This document shows, in pieces, positions 48,127-55,952 of a DNA stretch of 64,000 bases. The stretch's first letter is position 1. The number at the start of each line of letters is the position of its first letter. Position numbers and translations under genes: made by a program. A model generated the notes under the pieces. The model ran no database searches. It had not been told where the DNA came from and saw only the letters and a program-made list of their open reading frames with translations. Source of the stretch: Taibaiella sp. (GTDB lineage: Bacteria; Bacteroidota; Bacteroidia; Chitinophagales; Chitinophagaceae); contig JAHBTQ010000010.1 of the NCBI GenBank assembly GCA_019638495.1, forward strand, positions 62,001 to 126,000. Reading direction: 5' to 3'.

Positions 48127-50409
48127 ATGCTAAAGAGATATTTATTGTTCCTTGCAACCCCGTTTTTTGTCGGTAGCACTTACGCTCAAAAACCCTGTGG
48201 TACGGACGAAATAATGCGCCAGGTCAGGGCTGAGCACCCTGAGGTTGTGGCATTGGAAAAGGAAATGGAGCGGCAGATTAAAGAGGGTCTGAGGAAAATT
48301 GATTTTGGTACTGCTGCAAAAACAACCGGAGTAGACCAAAGCAATAATCCAGACTTCTGGTACGACATTCCTATCGTTGTACACATCATTCATGATTACA
48401 ACACTTACAATACTTCTACTTTTGGCGGTGATTTCATTCCCGACAATTTCATTTATGAAGCGGTGAAGGAATGGAACGTGACATTGGCAAAACAAAATGC
48501 CGACACATCCGATGTAATTCTTCCATTCAAGAAATGGATCGGTAATCCGCACATCAGGTTGCACCTTGCCACAGTAGATCCAAATGGTAACCCTACGCAC
48601 GGCATCACACGTCGTCGTTCCTACCTTACGTACACTGGCGGTAACCCTGCAAAGTATGACGATTGGGCGCCAACCAGCTATGTGAACATCTGGTTCGTGG
48701 CTAAGATGAGTTCTGGCAACTCAAGCGCAGCAGCGTTTGCACTGTATCCGTCTGCAGGAGCTTCGATACCTTATTACGATGGTATCATCTCCCTGGCTGA
48801 GTATATGAACAAGGGTTCAAAAACTATCCCACACGAACTGGGCCACGTAATGAACCTTAAGCACGTATGGGGTGATACTAACCAACCTGATGTGGCTTGC
48901 GGTGATGATGACGTAGATGACACTCCGCCAACTAAGGGACACAGCCCTTCAGGCTGCTCGGCTTCTGCTCTTTTTGACACTACATGTGCGACAAACTATT
49001 TTAAGATATACACGTCACCTGGTGGAGGTGTAGAACTTGTGAACTACCCTGACACAGTGAATGCCCAGAACATCATGGACTACACTTATTGCGACAGGAT
49101 GTTCACGAAGGGTCAGGTTAAGCGTATGGCGCTTGCGCTCAACAGCGACATCGCAAACCGTAAGAATCTTTGGGATCCTGCTAACCTGGCTGCTACTGGT
49201 GCACTGGCGGCATGGCCTGACTTCGCGCCTACGCCAGACTTTAACGTAACTACTACTACAGGAACTGCGTACATGTCTAAGAATGCAAACTTTGCATTCC
49301 CCAACAAGCCGGTGAAATTTACAAACTTCACTTATGGTGACACAGTTACTGCAATGAAGTGGGAGTTCACAAACGGTACAAACGTTATTACAGCTACTGA
49401 CATGAACACTGTTACCCAGGCTTTTGATCAGCCGGGCTGGGTGAAGCTGAAAATGACAGCAACAGGAAACAATACAGGTGATGGCGTTAAAGAGTGGGAG
49501 AAAGCAGTTTTTGTGGCAGACCTTACCGGTACTAATCCTGATGGTTATTTCCAGGAGTTTGGCCCTACAGGCGACCGCGATAAATGGCCTTATTTCAACT
49601 ACTTCGGTAACGAGTTCAAGTGGGAAATGTCTGACAAGGGTATGTGGGACAATAACTGTATCATGTACAAGGGTTATGATGAGCGAATCACAGGATTTAC
49701 TTACCCTGTAACAGGTATGCCTAAAGGTGACTATGATGATCTGTTCACCGTTCCTATGGACCTTTCTGCATATACCGGTGCATCTAATTACTATCTGAAC
49801 TATTACTACTCTGGTGCATCGCGTTCCAGCATTTCTTCGAGCATTGCAGATACGCTTTCAATAGACTTCTCTGTTACCAATGGTACATCATGGGTTAACA
49901 TCAAGAAGGTAGCCAAGGCAGAGCTTTGTAACAAAGGAGCTGTGTCTACACCGTGGGTGCCTACGTCTGCTGCCGATTGGGAACCAATGAGCGTTAACAT
50001 TCCGCCAGCGGCACGTACTGCGTACACAGTATTCCGTTTCCGTTACCTGCCAGGCGTTGAACCAACTTATGGCCAGAGCACAGGTAACAATTTCTATCTT
50101 GACCGTATTCACTTCAGCCCTAACCTCACACAGGTTAACGCAATCAATACGAAGGCGAACAGCATAATGGTTGTGCCAAACCCAACTCATGGTAACGCAT
50201 TTGTTGTGATCAACGACGCAGCAGGTAACGATGTGCAGGTTGTGGTAACAGACATTACCGGCAAGACAGTTTACAACACTAATGCGAAAATGAACGGCAG
50301 CCAGGACAGGATCGCAATTCCTGCTTCAGCCATCAGTGTTGCTGGTATGTACCTGGTGCAGGTATCATCAGGCAACCAGGTGTCTACAGAAAAACTGGTA
50401 GTTTATTAG
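48127..50409 (+). CDS. M43-family (pappalysin-type) metalloprotease with T9SS tail
   Basis: 760 aa. Signal peptide 1-20 (ends STYAQ), then a prodomain-like region. The catalytic zinc motif is HELGHVMNLKH (236-246), matching HExxHxxxxxH of metzincins. The Met-turn is IMDY (316-319), as in the M43 cytophagalysin/pappalysin family. A PKD-like region (KFTNFTYGD) and a beta-sandwich 'choice-of-anchor' domain follow. The type A sorting domain (VVPNPTHGNA, ending TEKLVVY) directs T9SS export. Predicted extracellular protease; the substrate is unknown. It has its own terminator. Confidence 0.9.
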   Translation: MLKRYLLFLATPFFVGSTYAQKPCGTDEIMRQVRAEHPEVVALEKEMERQIKEGLRKIDFGTAAKTTGVDQSNNPDFWYDIPIVVHIIHDYNTYNTSTFGGDFIPDNFIYEAVKEWNVTLAKQNADTSDVILPFKKWIGNPHIRLHLATVDPNGNPTHGITRRRSYLTYTGGNPAKYDDWAPTSYVNIWFVAKMSSGNSSAAAFALYPSAGASIPYYDGIISLAEYMNKGSKTIPHELGHVMNLKHVWGDTNQPDVACGDDDVDDTPPTKGHSPSGCSASALFDTTCATNYFKIYTSPGGGVELVNYPDTVNAQNIMDYTYCDRMFTKGQVKRMALALNSDIANRKNLWDPANLAATGALAAWPDFAPTPDFNVTTTTGTAYMSKNANFAFPNKPVKFTNFTYGDTVTAMKWEFTNGTNVITATDMNTVTQAFDQPGWVKLKMTATGNNTGDGVKEWEKAVFVADLTGTNPDGYFQEFGPTGDRDKWPYFNYFGNEFKWEMSDKGMWDNNCIMYKGYDERITGFTYPVTGMPKGDYDDLFTVPMDLSAYTGASNYYLNYYYSGASRSSISSSIADTLSIDFSVTNGTSWVNIKKVAKAELCNKGAVSTPWVPTSAADWEPMSVNIPPAARTAYTVFRFRYLPGVEPTYGQSTGNNFYLDRIHFSPNLTQVNAINTKANSIMVVPNPTHGNAFVVINDAAGNDVQVVVTDITGKTVYNTNAKMNGSQDRIAIPASAISVAGMYLVQVSSGNQVSTEKLVVY

Positions 50410-50434
50410 TAGATCAATTAAATCTTAGTAAGAG

Positions 50435-50465
50435 CCGCCCCTTGAGAAAAGGGGCGGTTTTTTTT
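50435..50465 (+). terminator. Terminator of the metalloprotease gene
   Basis: 9-bp stem CCGCCCCTT / AAGGGGCGG with a 5-nt loop followed by 8 T, 25 nt after the stop. Confidence 0.93.
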
Positions 50466-50510
50466 GTGAAAAGTGTAACATCGGGAACAGCGGTGCTCCC
50501 CGCCATTTTG

Positions 50511-50542
50511 TTGCTTTGGCCAACGTTAATCTTTTATCTTTG
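50511..50542 (+). promoter_or_regulatory. Promoter of the ftsE gene
   Basis: TTG (50511-50513), 21 nt, then an exact TATCTTTG (50535-50542). Only 5 nt (TAGAT) lie between the -7 box and the ATG at 50548, so the transcript is leaderless if that is the start; otherwise translation begins at the in-frame ATG at 50563 or 50590. Confidence 0.65.
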
Positions 50543-50547
50543 TAGAT

Positions 50548-51270
50548 ATGGAATACAGTACGATGGATTCAGTTTCGACGGGCGAGTCGATGAATATTGT
50601 TTCTCTTCGGCAGGCTAACATCTACCAGGGAAATAGCCTGGTGCTAAACAATGTAAACTTCGAGGTAGATAAAGGTGAATTCGTGTACCTGATCGGAAAG
50701 ACGGGTACGGGAAAATCGAGTTTGTTAAAGACGCTTTATGGCGATCTGTACCTTAAGGAGGGCGAAGGAAATGTTGCAGGATTTGACCTGAAACAGCTAA
50801 CCTGGAAATTGATTCCGCTGCTGAGGCGCAACCTCGGTATTGTGTTCCAGGATTTTCGGCTGCTTACTGACCGCGATGTATTTGATAACCTTGAGTTTGT
50901 GCTAAAGGCTACGGGATGGAAAGATAAAATGAAGATGAAGGAGCACATTGAGAATATACTGTCTAAGGTGGGCTTGAAGAATAAGGGTAGCAAGATGCCC
51001 TACGAAATGTCTGGCGGTGAGCAGCAGCGTGTGGACATTGCACGTGCACTGCTTAACAAGCCCGCGCTGATACTGGCCGATGAGCCTACAGGTAACTTAG
51101 ACCCGGATACTACTGACGAGATCATGCAACTGCTGTTCCATATTTGCCGCGATGCACAGACCGCCTTCATTATGGCGACGCATGACTACGGTATCATTCA
51201 GAAATACCCCGCACGCGTAGTGCGCATAGAACACGGCCAGGTGAAGGAGATAAGTGCTGCCGGTGTGTAA
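50548..51270 (+). CDS. ftsE: ABC transporter ATP-binding protein, FtsE-like
   Basis: 240-aa ATPase with Walker A GKTGTGKSS (50-58), Q-loop VFQDFRLL, signature MSGGEQQRV and Walker B LILADEPTGNLDPD, then a switch His (ATHDYG). It resembles FtsE, which with FtsX controls peptidoglycan hydrolases during division; Bacteroidota often have ftsE apart from ftsX, and no ftsX is adjacent. The start may lie at 50590 (MNIVSLRQANIYQ), where homologues usually begin, because the promoter -7 box is next to the first ATG. The lipoprotein gene follows by 36 nt, giving a probable operon. Confidence 0.82.
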   Translation: MEYSTMDSVSTGESMNIVSLRQANIYQGNSLVLNNVNFEVDKGEFVYLIGKTGTGKSSLLKTLYGDLYLKEGEGNVAGFDLKQLTWKLIPLLRRNLGIVFQDFRLLTDRDVFDNLEFVLKATGWKDKMKMKEHIENILSKVGLKNKGSKMPYEMSGGEQQRVDIARALLNKPALILADEPTGNLDPDTTDEIMQLLFHICRDAQTAFIMATHDYGIIQKYPARVVRIEHGQVKEISAAGV

Positions 51271-51306
51271 TCCGTTCCCAAGTTAATAACTTCAAAATTG
51301 CTGCGT

Positions 51307-51852
51307 ATGAAGAGACTTCTGACGTTGGTATTTGTGTTAGGACTTAGTGTTGCTGCCTGTAAGAAAAAACAGGAGGATATACTGTCTACGATAAAGGAGA
51401 CCAGGGACAAGATAAACAGTAAGCTGAAGGACTATTCTATAAGAAAGGTGGATGACATAGTGCTGAAAGGCAATGGTGTGGTGACAGGCTACTACCGTGA
51501 CGATGAAGTGAGAAAGGTGATAACAGAGGAGTATGAGGATGAGAGAAGGACATTCACTGAATATTATTTTGATGGAGGGGAACTGATCTATGTGGTGTCG
51601 CAGGATTATGTGTATAACAAGCCCATGAGCTATACTGAAGAGGTGGCTCGCTTTCAGGGGGATAGTGTTTGGTATGATGATAGCAAGACGAAACTGGAGG
51701 TAAACAAATATTACCTTGACGACAATAAGCTGATAAAGTGGACTGGCCCCAATGATGGTGATGTGCCTGTGAATATTGCCGGGTTTACACAAAAGGAACC
51801 ACTGCTACTGGCCCATGCGCTGATGGCGCTGAAGAAGTTGAAAACAGAATAA
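51307..51852 (+). CDS. Predicted lipoprotein of unknown function
   Basis: 181 aa from the ATG at 51307; the TTG nine nt upstream is rejected because the lipoprotein signal starts here (MKRLLTLVFVLGLSVAACKKK, lipobox VAAC). The mature part is hydrophilic and rich in Asp, Glu, Lys and Tyr, with a beta-strand pattern and no motif I can name. It follows ftsE by 36 nt without a terminator, so co-transcription is likely. It ends before a bidirectional terminator. Confidence 0.72.
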   Translation: MKRLLTLVFVLGLSVAACKKKQEDILSTIKETRDKINSKLKDYSIRKVDDIVLKGNGVVTGYYRDDEVRKVITEEYEDERRTFTEYYFDGGELIYVVSQDYVYNKPMSYTEEVARFQGDSVWYDDSKTKLEVNKYYLDDNKLIKWTGPNDGDVPVNIAGFTQKEPLLLAHALMALKKLKTE

Positions 51853-51898
51853 CGAACATGTTCAATTGAAGGTCTGATCAGCAACACCCGATGTAAAT

Positions 51899-51928
51899 AA
51901 AAAGCCCCTGCAACCGCAGGGGCTTTTT
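51899..51928. terminator. Bidirectional terminator between convergent genes
   Basis: Perfect 13-bp stem AAAAAGCCCCTGC / GCAGGGGCTTTTT with loop AACC. It lies between the plus-strand lipoprotein gene and the minus-strand beta-barrel gene and can serve both. Confidence 0.93.
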
Positions 51929-51949
51929 ATATTCTTTAAAGACAGCTTA

Positions 51950-52723
51950 CTAGAACGTGTAACCCATGTTGAAGTTGCCCTGAGTAAGGAACTTAGAACC
52001 TTCGTTGAAGTTGCCGATGCGATCGTAGTAAGTGAAGCCCATGCCCAGCTCAACACCAAGGTGCAGATGTGGCGTAGCCTGGATGTTCAATGAGTTGTTG
52101 ATCATCATACCAAACAACAGCCTGTTGTACGTGGTGTTGTAGTAAGTAGGTGCATAGTATGACGTAGTGTAGTTGTACGGATCAACGTAAGTAGGATAAG
52201 CGTTGATGTAGCCGCTTTCCTTTTTCTGACCCCAGCCAATAACTGCGCTAGGCCCGATAGCATACTTAACGTGGCCCATGCCAGTAGGGTAGAATTTAAG
52301 ACCCGGCATAGCATACATCATGTAGCTATTGCGTGTCTGTGTTACATTTCCATAACCGTAGCCGCCACCGTAGTAATAGCTATTGTAATTGTTGTAGTCG
52401 TAATAGTCATTGCGGTCGCCTTTGAGGCTGAACGCTGCGATGAAAGGTACATAGAGCGAAATGATGCCATTCTGCTCAAGTGCGCGCTCATAGCTGATGC
52501 CGCCACCTACGCCACTTTCAGTGAACTGCAGTGGGTTGATGCTGATTGTAGTGAGACGATTCCAATGTACACCTTCGTCATGGTGTTGGTGACCTGCCGG
52601 CATAGGGCTGCCGTCAAATCCAACGCGCTCGTTGCTGATGCCATCATCATCCGAGTCCATGTGTTGTGCGTTTGTAGTTCCGATCAGAAACAGCGAGAGT
52701 GCTGTCAGCAATAATCCTTTCAT
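51950..52723 (-). CDS. Predicted outer-membrane beta-barrel protein
   Basis: 257 aa. Signal peptide 1-19 (ends TTNAQ), then an Asp/His-rich N-terminal segment (MDSDDDGIS, GHQHHDEG). Alternating hydrophobic strands follow and the chain ends in MGYTF, an aromatic C-terminal residue typical of outer-membrane barrels. Two extracellular-loop-like stretches are strikingly Tyr/Asn/Gly-rich (DYYDYNNYNSYYYGGGYGYG and TSYYAPTYYNTTYN). No specific family is recognised. The His-rich N-terminus could bind metal; this is speculation. No neighbour suggests a pathway. Confidence 0.7.
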   Translation of the reverse strand: MKGLLLTALSLFLIGTTNAQHMDSDDDGISNERVGFDGSPMPAGHQHHDEGVHWNRLTTISINPLQFTESGVGGGISYERALEQNGIISLYVPFIAAFSLKGDRNDYYDYNNYNSYYYGGGYGYGNVTQTRNSYMMYAMPGLKFYPTGMGHVKYAIGPSAVIGWGQKKESGYINAYPTYVDPYNYTTSYYAPTYYNTTYNRLLFGMMINNSLNIQATPHLHLGVELGMGFTYYDRIGNFNEGSKFLTQGNFNMGYTF

Positions 52724-52833
52724 TTTTTTTGTTTTTAGGTTCAGTTGTGAATCCGGATGTGAATATACTATTTATTGTTTACAATTATCCAAATCGGGCT
52801 CAGCGAAATACCTTGCCGATTTTTGTTTAATTT

Positions 52834-54000
52834 TTAGTTATAGGTAAATGTGCCTTTTTCGCTCTCAATGATCACTTCCTTGCGTTCGGCAGCCTCTACC
52901 CGGCCAGATATCTGCGCTTCGATGTTGAAGCTTTGTGCTATCTCCACAATGGCATTTGCTGTGTCTTTGTCCGTAAATATTTCCAGTCGCTGACCCATAT
53001 TGAATACCTGGTACATTTCGCGCCAGTCGGTGCCGGCAGCCTGCTGAATCATGGTAAATAACGGAGGAGCGGGCAATAAATTGTCTTTGACCACACGAAG
53101 TGCTGATGGGAGGTAGTGCAAACACTTGCTTTGCCCGCCACCGCTGCAGTGAATGATGCCATGAATCTTATCAAAATGCTGCTGCAATACACGCAGCACC
53201 ACCGGTGCATAAGTGCGGGTAGGGGACAGGATCATTTTGCCCACATTGAGTGGCGTATCTGTAGTGTCTGTGAGGCTATACCTGCCGTTGTAGACAACAT
53301 TTGCCGGGAGGTTGGGGTCTACGCTTTCGGGGTATAGTGTGGCGTATTTTTTGTGCAGCATTTCGTGGCGGGCGCTGGTGAGGCCATTGCTGCCCATGCC
53401 ACTGTTATACTCGGTCTCGTAGGTTGCCTGGCCATAGCTGGCGAGGGACACTACTACGTCGCCCGGCTGCATTTTCTCTGTAGTCACTAACTTGTCGCGG
53501 CGCATGCGGCAAGCCATGGTGCCATCTACGATCACAGTGCGCACCACATCGCCTACGTCGGCGGTTTCGCCACCAAGGAAATGGATGTCGATACCGAATT
53601 CCCGAAGTTCGTCGAAGTATTCCTGGGTGCCATTGATGAGTGCTGATATTACCTCACCCGGTATAAGGTGCTTGTTGCGACCGATAGTAGACGAATACGT
53701 GAATGGCCCGGTGGCGCCTACGCACAGCAGGTCGTCTATATTCATAACGATGCTGTCTATTGCTATGCCCTTCCATACGCTCATGTCGCCGGTTTCTTTC
53801 CAGTACATATAAGCAAGTATAGATTTGGTGCCGGCCCCATCGGCATGCATGAGGTTGCAATAGTCAGGGTCATTGCCCCAGTAGTCGGGGTAGACTTTGC
53901 AGAATGCGTTTGGGAAAAGGCCTTTGTCGAGCTTTGCCACGGCCTTGTGCACATCTTCTTTCTGTGCGGATACGCCGCGCTGACTATATCGATCGTTCAT
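52834..54000 (-). CDS. purM: Phosphoribosylformylglycinamidine cyclo-ligase (AIR synthase)
   Basis: 388 aa from the ATG at 54000 (MNDRYSQRGVSAQK); the longer in-frame start at 54075 runs through a repeat and is rejected. The enzyme converts FGAM to AIR in purine synthesis using ATP. PurM features seen are HADGAGTKSILAY, the GGETADVGD motif and the GIIHCSGGGQSKCL region. The usual PurM is about 345 aa; the longer Bacteroidota form is close to 388. No other pur gene is adjacent. Its upstream sequence carries a 19-nt tandem repeat. Confidence 0.92.
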   Translation of the reverse strand: MNDRYSQRGVSAQKEDVHKAVAKLDKGLFPNAFCKVYPDYWGNDPDYCNLMHADGAGTKSILAYMYWKETGDMSVWKGIAIDSIVMNIDDLLCVGATGPFTYSSTIGRNKHLIPGEVISALINGTQEYFDELREFGIDIHFLGGETADVGDVVRTVIVDGTMACRMRRDKLVTTEKMQPGDVVVSLASYGQATYETEYNSGMGSNGLTSARHEMLHKKYATLYPESVDPNLPANVVYNGRYSLTDTTDTPLNVGKMILSPTRTYAPVVLRVLQQHFDKIHGIIHCSGGGQSKCLHYLPSALRVVKDNLLPAPPLFTMIQQAAGTDWREMYQVFNMGQRLEIFTDKDTANAIVEIAQSFNIEAQISGRVEAAERKEVIIESEKGTFTYN

Positions 54001-54030
54001 TGTGGGTGCAAAAATAAGTATTAGTTGTCT

Positions 54031-54080
54031 GAACCATGATCGAAAATCGGAACCATGATTGAAAATTGGATCCATGATTG
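54031..54080. repeat. 19-nt tandem repeat upstream of purM
   Basis: About 2.6 units of GAACCATGATCGAAAATCG, starting at 54031, 54050 and 54069. Unit 2 changes two C to T; unit 3 is partial (GATCCATGATTG). It lies in the 5' region of purM, 31 nt before its ATG on the minus strand. Confidence 0.85.
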
Positions 54081-54478
54081 TAAGGATAAAATGATTGACA
54101 TGATGCCAGCTTAGATCGGTTGTTTTTTGCTACGTTGAGCACTTCCGATTTACTTCCGACTACTTCCGGTGATGGAAGAGGCTTGATTGTTGCAATTTGT
54201 TGGTTTTCAATGTTATTTAGTAGGCGACTTCCGGTTTTGCCGATGTGAAAAGATTGCCGGTTGCCGCTACTTTATTTTGTTTGCTCCCCGATCCTTCGTG
54301 GCGAAAGCCGGTGAGGTAGGGAAGCGCTTGCAATTGATTGAAGCCTTGTCGTCTGCCTGGTAGGTAGGGTATATTATACCTAGAATTCGATTTTTAAGAA
54401 ATTTCGGAGATTGTCATTCGCCGAAATGCCCGCCTGTAGTGATTATGTGGTTTATTCTTAATTTCTAAACGCTTCTAT

Positions 54479-54550
54479 GAGCTGCTAAGAATTGCTAACA
54501 TTTGCTAAAAGTTGCGCGTGAATTGCTAAGGTGCTTCTAACCATTGCTAA
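54479..54550. repeat. Tandem array of 10-11-nt TTGCTAA units
   Basis: Seven units of 10 or 11 nt (GAGCTGCTAA, GAATTGCTAA, CATTTGCTAA, AAGTTGCGCGT, GAATTGCTAA, GGTGCTTCTAA, CCATTGCTAA). The five intact TGCTAA cores start at 54483, 54493, 54503, 54524 and 54545, with spacings of 10, 10, 21 and 21 nt, i.e. on one face of the helix. Confidence 0.8.
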
Positions 54551-54585
54551 AAAAGCGAAACCAAATTCTAAGGTCCAAATTCCAA

Positions 54586-54611
54586 ATTCCATCCCGATAG
54601 CCATCGGGACC
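54586..54611. repeat. Palindromic interspersed repeat, copy 1
   Basis: 26 nt with the near-palindrome TCCCGATAGCCATCGGGA in the centre. It is the exact reverse complement of 62886-62911. AATTCC/CCAAATTCC runs flank it. Confidence 0.9.
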
Positions 54612-54720
54612 AAATTCGAAAATTCAAATTCAAATTCAAATTCGGTTTTTGTTTAAATGCCGAGGTTTTCTGCCACAAAGGTAGATCGAGTATTGTTGCA
54701 GCGCGTATTTGGGAGGGAAA

Positions 54721-54852
54721 ATGTGCATATCTTTTAATTGCGGATCCGCTGATATCGCCGCCGGACGGAATCCGGCTACCAAGCCCGCCGTAGGGAAATT
54801 GACGTCGAACTGGTATGTCTACGCAATGGAACGGGTGGAGTGCTTCCTGTAA
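54721..54852 (+). CDS. Possible 43-aa small ORF
   Basis: ATG to TAA, 43 residues (MCISFNCGSADIAAGRN at the start), preceded by GGGAGG at a good Shine-Dalgarno distance; that is unusual for this genome, where most genes lack one. There is no known family and no clear promoter. It could be the remnant of a longer gene; the surrounding region is repeat-rich and otherwise non-coding. Confidence 0.22.
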   Translation: MCISFNCGSADIAAGRNPATKPAVGKLTSNWYVYAMERVECFL

Positions 54853-54892
54853 ACTTAATTATTTATAAAAATTTTGCTATTTTGTATACACT

Positions 54893-55510
54893 ATGGATAA
54901 TAAAGCAAAATTCCAGATAGAACGGATAGCCCTGTTTAGCGATGCGGTATTTGCCATCGCTATTACGCTCATGATCATTGAGGTGAAACCTCCTCATCTC
55001 CATCACGATGCCACTGAACGGGAGGCCATTGTTGAGTTGCTGCAACTCACTCCTATGTTCGTTGGTGTGATACTAAGTTTTATTTTCATCGGAATGTTTT
55101 GGCTGAGGCATCACCAGCTTATGAAATTTATGGAAAACTATTCCACAAAGCTCATCATGGTCAATATGATATTTTTGCTGACCATAGTGTTCATACCGTT
55201 TTCCACTGCTTTCGTTTTTGAAAATGTTACCGGACACTCAGTAGTCCCTATGATATTTTATAACCTCAATTACATACTGGCCGCTTTTATGAGTTATCGG
55301 CTGTTTGCTTTTGTGCTGAACCCTGCCAATGGTATTGTGGTAAAGGAAAGTGCGGAGCGGATAGATAAATACAGGTTTGAATTGTTATTTCCGATAGGCG
55401 TGTACGCGCTCGTGATAGCGATGTCTTTCATAAATGCTCAGTTAGCGCCCATTTTTTATGGGGCGTTCGCGTTTGAAAAAGTGCTCAATCGTAAAATGAG
55501 CCGACCATGA
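54893..55510 (+). CDS. TMEM175-family (DUF1211) potassium channel-like protein
   Basis: 205-aa membrane protein with about six helices. The signature RIALFSD (residues 11-17, the R-x-x-x-FSD motif that lines the pore in this family) is followed by AVFAIAITLMIIEVKPP, and a His-rich loop (HLHHDATE) follows. Bacterial TMEM175 proteins have one such repeat and form tetramers that conduct potassium. No regulatory domain is present. It stands alone after a repeat-rich intergenic region; no normal -33/-7 promoter was confirmed. Confidence 0.87.
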   Translation: MDNKAKFQIERIALFSDAVFAIAITLMIIEVKPPHLHHDATEREAIVELLQLTPMFVGVILSFIFIGMFWLRHHQLMKFMENYSTKLIMVNMIFLLTIVFIPFSTAFVFENVTGHSVVPMIFYNLNYILAAFMSYRLFAFVLNPANGIVVKESAERIDKYRFELLFPIGVYALVIAMSFINAQLAPIFYGAFAFEKVLNRKMSRP

Positions 55511-55900
55511 ACGGAATAATAGACTGCTTTGAGGTGTATATTTTTTTGTGCGAGCGACCCTAACGGTGCCGTGATGTGGCATATGTGCATCATTCACGCC
55601 GGGTCCCTGCTGCCCGCGAGGCTAGTTTTAGGAGACCCGGCTAGGACGGAAAGGAAACAGTCGTTGTGGGACAGTCGGTCTTGATTAGGCTTCTTACTAA
55701 ACCGCAGGAGACTTCTCTCTTCGTTTGCTGCGCTTCACTACGCTCGAAGTGACGGGCTTTGATTGAGCAGAAGTACAGCTTATCTTGATTAGGCTTCTTG
55801 ATAAACGCTCGGGAGATTTCTCCTTTCGCTTGCTACACTGTCCTTCGACATGCTCAGGATAAACTGTTGAAATGACGAACTTAGATTGGACGGACATAAA
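55511..55900. other. Intergenic region with possible RNA structure and repeats
   Basis: About 390 nt with no convincing gene. 55598-55641 folds into an 8-bp perfect stem GCCGGGTC/GACCCGGC around a GC-rich loop, followed by AGGACGGAAAGGAAACAG. 55681-55882 holds two related direct copies of an intergenic repeat. The terminator of ahcY lies at the end. Confidence 0.6.
55681..55882. repeat. Two direct copies of a degenerate intergenic repeat
   Basis: Copy A starts at 55681 and copy B at 55785; both begin TTGATTAGGCTTCTT, then have AAAC, a GGAGA-TTCTC element and an end near AATGACG or AGTGACG followed by a small palindrome. Copy B also contains CCTTCGACATGCTCAGG. Such elements are common between genes in this phylum (general knowledge). 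Confidence 0.75.
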
Positions 55901-55930
55901 AAAACAGGAGGCCAACCGGCCTCCTGTTTT
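55901..55930. terminator. Bidirectional terminator downstream of ahcY
   Basis: Perfect 13-bp stem AAAACAGGAGGCC / GGCCTCCTGTTTT with loop AACC, 23 nt after the ahcY stop on the minus strand. Confidence 0.93.
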
Positions 55931-55952
55931 GTAAAATAAATATTGGTATCTA

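Larger units (their letters stand above)
54081..54892. other. Repeat-rich intergenic region between purM and the TMEM175-like gene
   Basis: About 810 nt with no large ORF. It holds three 10-11-nt ACTTCCG units (54137-54168), a run of degenerate TTGCTAA units (54479-54550), a 26-nt palindromic core also present at 62886 in the opposite orientation (54586-54611), an ATTCAA run (near 54626-54645) and a possible 43-aa ORF (54721-54852). Confidence 0.7.

Noticed and set aside
54001..54075. Longer purM start at 54075
   Set aside because: It runs through the 19-nt tandem repeat and lacks conservation; the ATG at 54000 begins with the usual PurM N-terminus.
54479..54550. CRISPR-like array
   Set aside because: Units of 10-11 nt without spacers of 25-40 nt; there are no cas genes.
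55540..55690. Confident SRP or RNase P RNA
   Set aside because: The sequence near 55643 only loosely resembles SRP domain IV and the tip stem does not pair; reported only as a weak RNA candidate.
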